Assembly (NCBI GenBank): GCA_023433835.1
Contig: JAEYTW010000012.1
Span: 1 to 9,556 of the forward strand
DNA from: Pseudomonadota bacterium
GTDB taxonomy: Bacteria > Pseudomonadota > Alphaproteobacteria > Ferrovibrionales > Ferrovibrionaceae
DNA length: 9,556 bases
Reading direction: 5' to 3'
How positions within the stretch are numbered: position 1 is the first letter of the stretch; every line of letters begins with the position of its first letter. Both the position numbers and the translations under genes were made by a program. Under the pieces are notes generated by a model. The model had not been told where the DNA came from, made no database searches, and saw nothing but the letters and a program-made list of their open reading frames with translations. Shown here in pieces: positions 1 to 5,923 of the stretch.

Positions 1-134
1 TGGCCGCGGGGCGCGCCCCGGCCGACGGTCGGCGCCCAGGCTCTGTGCCCCTGTTGCTCCAGCCGGGCGATGACCGGCGCCCAGGCGCTGTTGTCGTGCC
101 AGGAGCCGTGGACCAGAACGAAATCGAGTGACAT
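1..134 (-). CDS. Alpha/beta hydrolase, N-terminal part (cut by window edge)
   Basis: Only the first 44 codons are visible; the gene runs off the left edge. The product begins MSLDFVLVHGSWHDNSAW. The strand followed by an LVHGSW motif is the oxyanion-hole segment typical of alpha/beta-fold hydrolases. It is followed by a helix (WAPVIARLEQQGH) and a second strand ending in a Gly/Arg-rich turn (APTVGRG), as in small esterase-like members of the fold. The catalytic Ser, Asp and His would lie downstream and cannot be checked, so the substrate is unknown. The ATG at 134 is supported by a GGGAGG ribosome binding site 6 nt upstream. The gene follows the AraC-family regulator on the same strand after a 98-nt gap, so the regulator may control it (inference from position only). 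The start is secure and the fold assignment is good. Confidence 0.85.
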   Translation of the reverse strand, partial: MSLDFVLVHGSWHDNSAWAPVIARLEQQGHRAWAPTVGRGAPRG

Positions 135-140
135 GCGGTG

Positions 141-146
141 CCTCCC
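141..146 (-). promoter_or_regulatory. Ribosome binding site of the hydrolase gene
   Basis: The minus strand reads GGGAGG, 6 nt before the ATG at 134. This fixes the start of the truncated hydrolase gene. No convincing -35/-10 pair was found in the 98-nt gap upstream. Confidence 0.7.
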
Positions 147-232
147 TCGGGCGTGGTTTCTGCCTTGGAGGATCGCATCGATAGCCGCGCGGGCGCTCGG
201 CCCAGAGTGTCCGATCGTTGGGCGTTCAGCGC

Positions 233-1165
233 TCAATCGCGCCGGATGCGGCGCCAGGCGGAGGCGCTGACGCCGTGGCGGCGGCGGAAGACGCGGCCGA
301 ACTGGCCGAGATCGGCGAAGCCGCAGCGCCAGGCAATCTCCGAGATGCTCAGCGCGCCCGCGCCCAGCAACGTCTCGGCCCGGTTCAGACGCAGCGCCGT
401 CAGTTCGGCCATCACCGAGCTGCCGGCCAGCGCGAACAGCCGGTGCAGGTAGCGTCGCGACAGCCCCGCCGCCCTGGCCAGCGCGGCCGGATCGAAGTCC
501 GGATCCTCGATGCCGTGCACCAACAGCGCCCGCAGCCGTTCCAGCAGCCGGCGCTGATGCAGGGTCAGATCGCCCGCGGCCTCGGCCGGGCCCAGGGCGA
601 GCGACAACAAGGTCGCGGTCTGTTCGGCCAGCGTCCTGTCGCCCAGCGCCGGATCAGGGGTGGCGCGCACCGCATCGAGAAAGCGGGCCAGCGCCGCGCC
701 GAAACCCGACGTGCCGCAGATCGTGCGGGCGGTCCCGTCGGTTGCATCCGCGGCGAAGCCGTCCAGGAAGGCCGGCGGAATCTGCACCGACAGGCAGTCG
801 ACCCGGCCGGGGAACGAGAACTGGTAGGGTTCGCGGCTGTCGACCAGCACCAGGTCGCCCGCGCCGGCGAAGGCTTCGCGGCCGCGCTGGCGCACCCGCA
901 CGCGATCGGCATGGATGTGCAGCAGGTAGAAATTCTGGCGGCGGCTGCGGGCGATGACCTGGGCGTTGCGCCAGACTTCCTGGCTGCTCGCCGTGACGTG
1001 GTTCAGATCGATCGGCCCCAGCGGCCGCTGGGCGAGGTGGCCGGCGAACTCCCCATCCGCCGTGCTGTCGACCTTCATTTCGAGGAAGGCATCGCATACC
1101 GCCTCGACCCAATAGCCCAGGCGCTCGCCCGGCGACACCCGATCGGTCGACCACAGCCGTTCCAT
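233..1165 (-). CDS. AraC-family transcriptional regulator
   Basis: A 310-residue DNA-binding regulator with the usual two-part layout. The N-terminal part (about residues 15-185) looks like the AraC-binding-like beta-barrel/effector domain of the FeaR/NphR type, with segments such as GDLVLVDSREPYQFSFPG. The C-terminal part (about 205-308) is the double helix-turn-helix domain. The first HTH is around 224-250 (AALARAAGLSRRYLHRLF). The second is around 272-298 and carries the family pattern ISEIAWRCGFADLGQFGRVF followed by RRHGVSASAWRR. The length is normal for the family. The ATG at 1165 has GGGAGG 5 nt upstream. The effector is unknown. The immediate downstream neighbour is an alpha/beta hydrolase, a plausible target gene by position only. 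The family call is secure; the regulatory target is inference. Confidence 0.95.
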   Translation of the reverse strand: MERLWSTDRVSPGERLGYWVEAVCDAFLEMKVDSTADGEFAGHLAQRPLGPIDLNHVTASSQEVWRNAQVIARSRRQNFYLLHIHADRVRVRQRGREAFAGAGDLVLVDSREPYQFSFPGRVDCLSVQIPPAFLDGFAADATDGTARTICGTSGFGAALARFLDAVRATPDPALGDRTLAEQTATLLSLALGPAEAAGDLTLHQRRLLERLRALLVHGIEDPDFDPAALARAAGLSRRYLHRLFALAGSSVMAELTALRLNRAETLLGAGALSISEIAWRCGFADLGQFGRVFRRRHGVSASAWRRIRRD

Positions 1166-1170
1166 CGCCG

Positions 1171-1176
1171 CCTCCC
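1171..1176 (-). promoter_or_regulatory. Ribosome binding site of the AraC-family gene
   Basis: The minus strand reads GGGAGG, 5 nt before the ATG at 1165, which supports that start codon. Confidence 0.7.
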
Positions 1177-1182
1177 TTGCTT

Positions 1183-1200
1183 GGCGGCCAGTCTGCCGCC
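1183..1200. repeat. Small GC-rich inverted repeat between two genes
   Basis: GGCGGC, six bases (CAGTCT), then GCCGCC forms a perfect 6-bp stem. It lies in the 54-nt gap between the exported-protein stop (1220) and the AraC-family start (1165). No run of T follows on the minus strand, so it is not a canonical intrinsic terminator. It could be a weak transcription pause or an RNA-processing structure, or chance in GC-rich DNA. Confidence 0.3.
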
Positions 1201-1219
1201 TGGGCCGGCGGCCGTCCAG

Positions 1220-1858
1220 TCAGTCGCGCAGGACGCAGCGCTTGGCATTCAGGCTCGATACCGCCGAGGTCGCGAAGGTGAAGAACGACTTTTCCTCGAC
1301 CACGGGCTCCATGCCGACCGGCTTGCCGGCGGCCTTGAGCCTGGCGAGGTTCGCGCAGGTCTTGGCCGTCGCCGCCTCCCTGGTGACGCGCCAGAAGATC
1401 AGCCCGGTATCGTCGTAGGAGAATTCGTCCGGCTGGCCGCATTGGGCTTTGGGCTCGCAGTTGCCGGTCGGCGCCTGAACCACCGAATAGCCGCCCGAGA
1501 AAGCTTTTTTACCCGTCCGCAGGTCGATGATGACGAGGTCGCGCGACGTGCCGGTGCCGTCGTCGAGCACCAGGAAATTGTCGCGCAGCATCGCATAGTA
1601 GAAGGCGTTCATGTCATCGCTGCCGGGCCGGTTCTCGCCCAGCACGATGTCGCCGGCGCGGGTCTCGATCATGCAGTCGGCGGCAATCGATCCGGTGCTG
1701 CGGCGGGTGACGAACCTGGTGCCGACCGAATCGACGTTGTCGGTTGCCAGCGCGGTGAACCGGTCGTTGCGATAGCAGGTCCAGGCGACGGTATCCGAGG
1801 CCTGGACCGGGGCGGCGGCAAGCAGCAGGGCGACGAGGACGGCTGACCGGGCGAGCAT
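1220..1858 (-). CDS. Exported six-cysteine protein of unknown function
   Basis: I do not recognise a family. From the ATG at 1858 the product is 212 residues. It opens with a clear Sec signal peptide (MLARSAVLVALLLAAAPVQA), with probable cleavage after Ala20. The mature part holds six cysteines at about residues 28, 62, 134, 140, 168 and 208. That number could form three disulfides in the periplasm. The middle (about 92-124) looks strand-rich, with FLVLDDGTG and LVIIDLRTGKK segments. No membrane helix follows the signal peptide and no lipobox is present. An in-frame ATG at 1897 would add 13 residues (MRVDGLHSASEPA) before the signal peptide. I prefer 1858 because the signal peptide then starts the protein and a GGAG ribosome binding site sits 6 nt upstream. 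The next gene downstream, after 54 nt, is the AraC-family regulator. Confidence 0.8.
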   Translation of the reverse strand: MLARSAVLVALLLAAAPVQASDTVAWTCYRNDRFTALATDNVDSVGTRFVTRRSTGSIAADCMIETRAGDIVLGENRPGSDDMNAFYYAMLRDNFLVLDDGTGTSRDLVIIDLRTGKKAFSGGYSVVQAPTGNCEPKAQCGQPDEFSYDDTGLIFWRVTREAATAKTCANLARLKAAGKPVGMEPVVEEKSFFTFATSAVSSLNAKRCVLRD

Positions 1859-1860
1859 GG

Positions 1861-1886
1861 CGGGCTCCGATGCTGAATGGAGCCCG
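1861..1886 (-). promoter_or_regulatory. Perfect hairpin enclosing the ribosome binding site of the exported-protein gene
   Basis: CGGGCTCC, a 10-nt loop, then GGAGCCCG gives an exact 8-bp stem immediately before the ATG at 1858. On the minus-strand transcript the 3' arm contains the GGAG (plus positions 1865-1868) used as ribosome binding site. Folding would therefore hide it. No T-run follows, so it is not a typical terminator for the chemoreceptor gene, which ends at 1931. A role in translational control is inference; the inverted repeat itself is seen directly. Confidence 0.45.
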
Positions 1887-1930
1887 TCAACTCGCATGTC
1901 CGCCCGGTCTTGTCGACATACCCGTTCGGA

Positions 1931-3805
1931 TCAGCCGGCGCGGACCTCGGCGAGGAACCGGTCGACCTCGCCGCGCAGCTTTTCGGCCAGGGTCGACAGT
2001 TCGCCCGAGGCGCTCAGCACCTGGGTCGCCGCCTGGCCCGCCTCGCCGGCCGAGCGGTTGACTTCGGTGACGTTGGCCGACGCCTCCTTGGTGCCGGTCG
2101 CCGCCTGCTCGACGTTGCGCGCGATCTCCTGCGTCGCCGCGCCTTGCTGCTCGACCGCCGAGGCGATCGAACCGGCGATCTCGGAAATCTCGCCGATGGT
2201 CGAGCCGATGCCCTTGATCGCGGCGACCGCGCGCTGGGTGGCACCCTGCACCTCGGAAATCTGCTGGCCGATCTCCTCGGTCGCCTTCGAGGTCTGGTTG
2301 GCCAGGTTCTTCACTTCCGAGGCGACGACGGCGAAACCCTTGCCGGCTTCGCCGGCACGGGCCGCCTCGATCGTGGCGTTCAGGGCCAGCAGGTTGGTCT
2401 GGCCGGCGATCGTGGTGATCAGGTTGACCACTTCGCCGATCTTGTCGGCGGCGATGGCCAGGCCCTGCACGATCTCGTCGGTCTGCTGGGCCTGGGCGAC
2501 CGCGCCATGCGCGATCCGGCTGGAGCGCGCGACCTGGCTGGCGATCTCGCGGATCGAGGCGGCGAGCTGTTCGGAGGCCGAGGCGACGGTCTGCACGTTG
2601 GCCGCTGCCTGCTCGGTCGCCGAGGCGGCGGCCAGCGACTGCTGCGACGTCTTGTCGGCGATCCCCGACATCGAGCCCGCGGTGGCATGCATCTCGGTCG
2701 CCGCGGCGGCCACCGCGTCGACCACGCCGCCGACGGCGCGTTCGAAATCGCCGGCCATCTTGTGCATGGCCTCGCGCCGCTGGCCCTCGGCCTCGACCCG
2801 GGCCCGTTCCTGTTCGGCGCGGCGTTCCTCCTCGGCCTGGCGGCGGGCTTCGGCCGCCTCGCGCTGGCGCTGTTCTTCCGCCCGGGCGGCGGCTTCGTCG
2901 CGCTGGCGCCTCTCGTCGGCGGCGGCACGCTCGCGCTGCTCCTCGTCGCGCTGGCGCTGTTCCTCGCGGATGCGGTTGCGCTCCGCCTCGCCGGCGAGAC
3001 GCTGGGCTTCCAGGCCGTTCTGCTTGAAGACCTCGACGCTCTTGGCCATCAGCCCGACTTCGTCGCCGCGGGTCTGTCCCTCGACGGTAATGGCGTAGTT
3101 TCCGCCGGCGAGATCACGCATCAGCAAGGCCAGCCGGCCGAGCGGCCGGGCGATGCCGAACTGGATGATGAAGAACGACAGCGGCAGCACGACCGCCAGC
3201 GTGACGGCGACGATGATCCACAGGTTGCGCACTTCGGCCTTGGCCTCCGCGCTCATCTGTTCGGACACCCGCGCGTTGTCGGCCTGGACCTTTTCGACGA
3301 GGCGGGTCAGGTCTTCGCGTACCGAGGTCAGCTTGGGGCCGACATCGGTATCCAGCAGCTTTGCTGCCTGCGCATTGCTTTCCGGCGTGTTGGTCACGGC
3401 AAGCTTGAGGACTTCGGCGTCCGGCCGCGCCACGGCGTAGAAGCGTTCGATGATGGCGGCGAGGGCCTGGGCATCCGCCTTGTCGAGGTTGGGCATCGCC
3501 CGGCTCGCGCGTTGGCGGACGACCGGCAGCGCCTCCTGGATCTGGCTGACGGTACGGGTAATGTCGGCGGTCTCGGTCTGGGCGACCGCCTGCAGATAGA
3601 GACGGAAGACGTCGATGACCTGCGTCGTGGTGCGCGAAGTCCAGAGGGCGGCTGGCGCGCGCTGGTCGACCAGTTCACCATACCGATCGTCGAGGGCGTC
3701 CAGGCGGGTGGCGGCGAGCACGCACAGGCTGACGGCCGCGACACCCAGCAGGACGACGGGAAGCAATCCTTTGACGGCAATCCTGAGATTATCGAGGAAC
3801 TGCAT
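1931..3805 (-). CDS. Transmembrane methyl-accepting chemotaxis protein
   Basis: A 624-residue chemoreceptor that would signal through CheW/CheA to the flagellar motor. It has an N-terminal membrane helix (about 11-32) and a periplasmic helical sensor region (about 33-194) resembling a four-helix bundle. A second membrane helix (about 195-218) leads into a HAMP domain (about 216-268). A long charged helix follows (about 263-346), then the cytoplasmic signalling coiled coil. The highly conserved hairpin tip is at about 465-499 (AGQTNLLALNATIEAARAGE, then GKGFAVVASEVK). The C terminus (FLAEVRAG) lacks a CheR/CheB-binding pentapeptide. The ATG at 3805 has GGAGAGGG upstream and starts directly before the first membrane helix. 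An in-frame ATG at 3868 would add 21 residues and has no ribosome binding site. The ligand is unknown. It follows hyfI on the same strand after 82 nt with no clear promoter or terminator between. Confidence 0.95.
   Translation of the reverse strand: MQFLDNLRIAVKGLLPVVLLGVAAVSLCVLAATRLDALDDRYGELVDQRAPAALWTSRTTTQVIDVFRLYLQAVAQTETADITRTVSQIQEALPVVRQRASRAMPNLDKADAQALAAIIERFYAVARPDAEVLKLAVTNTPESNAQAAKLLDTDVGPKLTSVREDLTRLVEKVQADNARVSEQMSAEAKAEVRNLWIIVAVTLAVVLPLSFFIIQFGIARPLGRLALLMRDLAGGNYAITVEGQTRGDEVGLMAKSVEVFKQNGLEAQRLAGEAERNRIREEQRQRDEEQRERAAADERRQRDEAAARAEEQRQREAAEARRQAEEERRAEQERARVEAEGQRREAMHKMAGDFERAVGGVVDAVAAAATEMHATAGSMSGIADKTSQQSLAAASATEQAAANVQTVASASEQLAASIREIASQVARSSRIAHGAVAQAQQTDEIVQGLAIAADKIGEVVNLITTIAGQTNLLALNATIEAARAGEAGKGFAVVASEVKNLANQTSKATEEIGQQISEVQGATQRAVAAIKGIGSTIGEISEIAGSIASAVEQQGAATQEIARNVEQAATGTKEASANVTEVNRSAGEAGQAATQVLSASGELSTLAEKLRGEVDRFLAEVRAG
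2768..3019 (-). repeat. Low-complexity Arg/Glu/Gln-rich coding segment in the chemoreceptor
   Basis: Codons for about residues 263-346 encode an almost uninterrupted run of Arg, Glu, Gln and Ala with recurring EQRQR, RQRDE and RRQ units, predicting a long stiff charged helix. At DNA level a 17-nt exact direct repeat (TCGCGCTGGCGCTGTTC on the plus strand) occurs at 2859-2875 and 2946-2962. The copies are 87 nt (29 codons) apart, so the segment may have grown by in-frame duplication. Confidence 0.6.
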
Positions 3806-3812
3806 GACCGGA

Positions 3813-3820
3813 CCCTCTCC
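3813..3820 (-). promoter_or_regulatory. Ribosome binding site of the chemoreceptor gene
   Basis: The minus strand reads GGAGAGGG, ending 7 nt before the ATG at 3805. It decides that start over the upstream ATG at 3868, which has no such site. Confidence 0.65.
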
Positions 3821-3887
3821 GCGCACGGTTATCCCCCGAAAGCAGGGTTGCGCCGAAGGATCGTTCATGCAATCGGAAATTTAGCCC

Positions 3888-4403
3888 TCATCCTTCCAGC
3901 AGGCAGCGCAACCCGCTCAGAAGCTCGCGTGGGGTAGGTGGACACCCCGGGATGACGAGGTCGACCTGGGTGAAGGCCTCGAGCGGCCCGGCCACGCCGT
4001 AGGCGCCGGCGAACAGGCCCTGGCCGGCGGCGCAGGCGCCTACCGCCACCACCCATTTCGGATCCGGCGTCGCCTCGATCGCCCGGTGCAGCGCCTCGCG
4101 CATGTTGGTCGATACCGGGCCGGTGACCAGCAGCACGTCGGCATGGCGGGGCGAGGCGACGAATTTCAGGCCGAACCGCTCCAGGTCGTGGAAGGCATTG
4201 GCCAAAGCGTGCAGCTCCAGCTCGCAGCCGTTGCAGGAACCGGCATCGACGGCCCGCAGGGCCAGCGAGCGCCCCAGCCGTCTTTTTGCCGCGGCGTCGA
4301 CCGACGCGGCCAGCGCATCGAGCCCGGCCGGGTCGGCCGGCGGCGGCGCCTCGGACAGCGGCCCCGAGAGCAGGCGGCGCAGGGTGGTCGGCCACTGGCT
4401 CAT
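3888..4403 (-). CDS. hyfI: HyfI/NuoB-like small subunit, [4Fe-4S] protein
   Basis: A 171-residue homologue of NuoB and of group 4 hydrogenase small subunits (HyfI/HycG), peripheral on the cytoplasmic side. It holds the [4Fe-4S] cluster nearest the large subunit. All four expected ligands are visible: Cys57 and Cys60 in DAGSCNGCELE, Cys124 in VGACA, and Cys154 in IPGCPPTP. The VTGPVSTNM motif typical of the family is also present (about 93-101). It is a minimal version, shorter than E. coli HyfI and without extra ferredoxin domains. The ATG at 4403 overlaps the hyfG stop as ATGA, with no ribosome binding site of its own, so translation is probably coupled. It is the last gene of the Hyf-like block. 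An intact cluster beside a large subunit without NiFe ligands implies electrons still pass through this subunit, but to or from an unknown site. Confidence 0.93.
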   Translation of the reverse strand: MSQWPTTLRRLLSGPLSEAPPPADPAGLDALAASVDAAAKRRLGRSLALRAVDAGSCNGCELELHALANAFHDLERFGLKFVASPRHADVLLVTGPVSTNMREALHRAIEATPDPKWVVAVGACAAGQGLFAGAYGVAGPLEAFTQVDLVIPGCPPTPRELLSGLRCLLEG

Positions 4404-5923
4404 AGATCGACCCCGGCGTAGGAGCAGTTGAAGCTCTTATTGCAGACGGGAAAGTCGGCGATGATGTTGCCCTCGATCGCGGCTTCCAGCAGCGGCCATT
4501 GGAACCAGCTGGGATCGCGGGGGTGGCAGCGGGCGACGCGGCCCGCTTCGTCCAGCCGCACCCAGGTCATGATCTCGCCGCGGAAGCCTTCGATCAGGGC
4601 AAGTCCTTCCCCGCCACGGGCGGGCATGGCCATGGCCGTGGGCCCGGCCGGCAAACCGTCGAGCAGCGCGTCGATCAGGTCCAGGCTCGCCTCGACCTCG
4701 CGGATGCGCACCCAGACCCGGGCATTGACGTCGCCCTCGCCGAACAGCGGGATCGGCCAGTCGAGCTTGTCGTAAGGCGGATAGGGCGCGGCCTTGCGGG
4801 CATCGACGGCGCGCAAGCTGGCACGGCCGACATAGCCGCCGGCGGCGTAGCGGTGGACCAGTTCGGGCCGCACCGTGCCGGTGCCGACCAGGCGGTCGGC
4901 GAGGCTTGCCTTGGCGTCGTACACGTCGACCAGCTTGCGGAATGGCGGGCGGATGCCGTGCACCAGCCGGCGCAGGATGCCGACGCGGTCGGCATCGAGG
5001 TCGCCGGCGACCCCGCCGGGGACGACCTGGTCGAACATCAGGCGATGGCCGAAACAGTCGGCGGCGGCGCGAAGGCAGCGTTCCCTGAGCATGCCGCATT
5101 CGGCATGGATGAAGGCATAGGCGACATCGTTGCAGATCGCGCCGATGTCGCCCAGATGATTGGCGATGCGCTCGAGCTCGGCCATCACCGCGCGCAGCCA
5201 GTCGGCGCGCGGCGGCGGGCGGATGTCGGCCGCGGCTTCGGCGGCGCGGGCAAAGGCCAGCGCATGGGCCACCGCGCTGTCGCCGGAGATGCGGCAGGCA
5301 AGCCTGGCGGCCTCGGCCGGCGCCTGGCCCTGCATCAGCCCCTCGATACCCTTGTGCACCCAGCCGAGCCGGGCTTCGAGACGCACCACCGTCTCGCCGT
5401 TGGCGGTGAAGCGGAAATGGCCGGGTTCGATGATGCCGGCGTGGATCGGCCCGACCGGCACCTGGTGCAGCGCCTCGCCCTCGACCGGCAGGAAGGCGTA
5501 ATCCTCGATGTCGGGAGGCGTGGCGACGGGATGGCCCGACAGCGGCCGCCGGTCGGGCCAGCGGCCATGGTCGAGCCACGGGCGACGGTCGGCCGCCCCC
5601 TCGGCGTCGTGACCCCAGAGGTCGCGGATCGCGCGTTCCAGCCGGATCGCGCCGGGCCGGACGGGCGAGACGGCGGGGTAGCGGCCCTCGATCACCGGGA
5701 CGCTGGCCACCGCGACGCCGCCTTCGACCTCGTCGCGCAGCGCCATGTGGATCCAGTCGGCCTCGGCCCACAGGCCCAGGAGCGACCAGTCGGCCTGGCC
5801 CATGCGGTCGATCAGCAGGCGCCAGCCCTGCTGGTCGAGCTCGAACCGCGTGCAGGGCCGGTGCCAGGTGACGATGGTGGCGGGCGCGAGATAGGTCAGC
5901 AGGTCTTCCGCCATGGCGTTCAT
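4400..5923 (-). CDS. hyfG: HyfG-like NuoC-NuoD fusion lacking the NiFe-binding cysteines
   Basis: 507 residues. The N-terminal region (about 1-135) is NuoC-like, with AIRLERAIRDLWGHDAEG resembling the NuoC signature. The rest (about 145-507) is the large-subunit/NuoD fold. Family landmarks include GPIHAGIIEPGHFRF (158-172), HKGIEGL (190-196) and ELERIANHLGD (249-259). The motif that in true hydrogenases reads RICGxC reads RISGDSAVAH here, putting Ser213 and Ser216 at the ligand positions. The C-terminal DPCxxC is replaced by FNCSYAG, putting Ser501 and Gly504 there. All four NiFe ligands are therefore absent. The chain ends three residues after the last ligand position, with no cleavable maturation tail. 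Nearby Cys210, Cys494 and Cys500 are out of register. The ATG at 5923 overlaps the hyfF stop (ATGA), and a second ATG at 5914 is possible. Hydrogenase activity is unlikely. The best match is the Ehr (hydrogenase-related) class; the substrate is unknown, perhaps quinone. Confidence 0.92.
   Translation of the reverse strand: MNAMAEDLLTYLAPATIVTWHRPCTRFELDQQGWRLLIDRMGQADWSLLGLWAEADWIHMALRDEVEGGVAVASVPVIEGRYPAVSPVRPGAIRLERAIRDLWGHDAEGAADRRPWLDHGRWPDRRPLSGHPVATPPDIEDYAFLPVEGEALHQVPVGPIHAGIIEPGHFRFTANGETVVRLEARLGWVHKGIEGLMQGQAPAEAARLACRISGDSAVAHALAFARAAEAAADIRPPPRADWLRAVMAELERIANHLGDIGAICNDVAYAFIHAECGMLRERCLRAAADCFGHRLMFDQVVPGGVAGDLDADRVGILRRLVHGIRPPFRKLVDVYDAKASLADRLVGTGTVRPELVHRYAAGGYVGRASLRAVDARKAAPYPPYDKLDWPIPLFGEGDVNARVWVRIREVEASLDLIDALLDGLPAGPTAMAMPARGGEGLALIEGFRGEIMTWVRLDEAGRVARCHPRDPSWFQWPLLEAAIEGNIIADFPVCNKSFNCSYAGVDL

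Noticed and set aside
1887..1930. TTGACG upstream of the exported-protein gene as a -35 box
   Set aside because: No -10-like sequence lies at proper spacing; the expected position falls in the GC-rich hairpin arm.
3806..3868. Upstream start at 3868 and a flagellar-type (sigma-28) promoter before the chemoreceptor
   Set aside because: The ATG at 3868 lacks a ribosome binding site whereas 3805 has GGAGAGGG. The TAAA and GATAA elements in the gap are spaced too far apart for a sigma-28 promoter.
1877..3937. A 686-codon open frame on the plus strand across the chemoreceptor
   Set aside because: It is antisense to a well-recognised receptor; its composition is that of a high-G+C shadow, and the segment opposite the charged helix gives a false hydrophobic stretch.
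4400..5923. Annotation as active hydrogenase-4 or formate hydrogenlyase large subunit
   Set aside because: All four NiFe-binding cysteine positions are occupied by Ser, Ser, Ser and Gly, so the name would mislead even though the fold and operon are Hyf-like.
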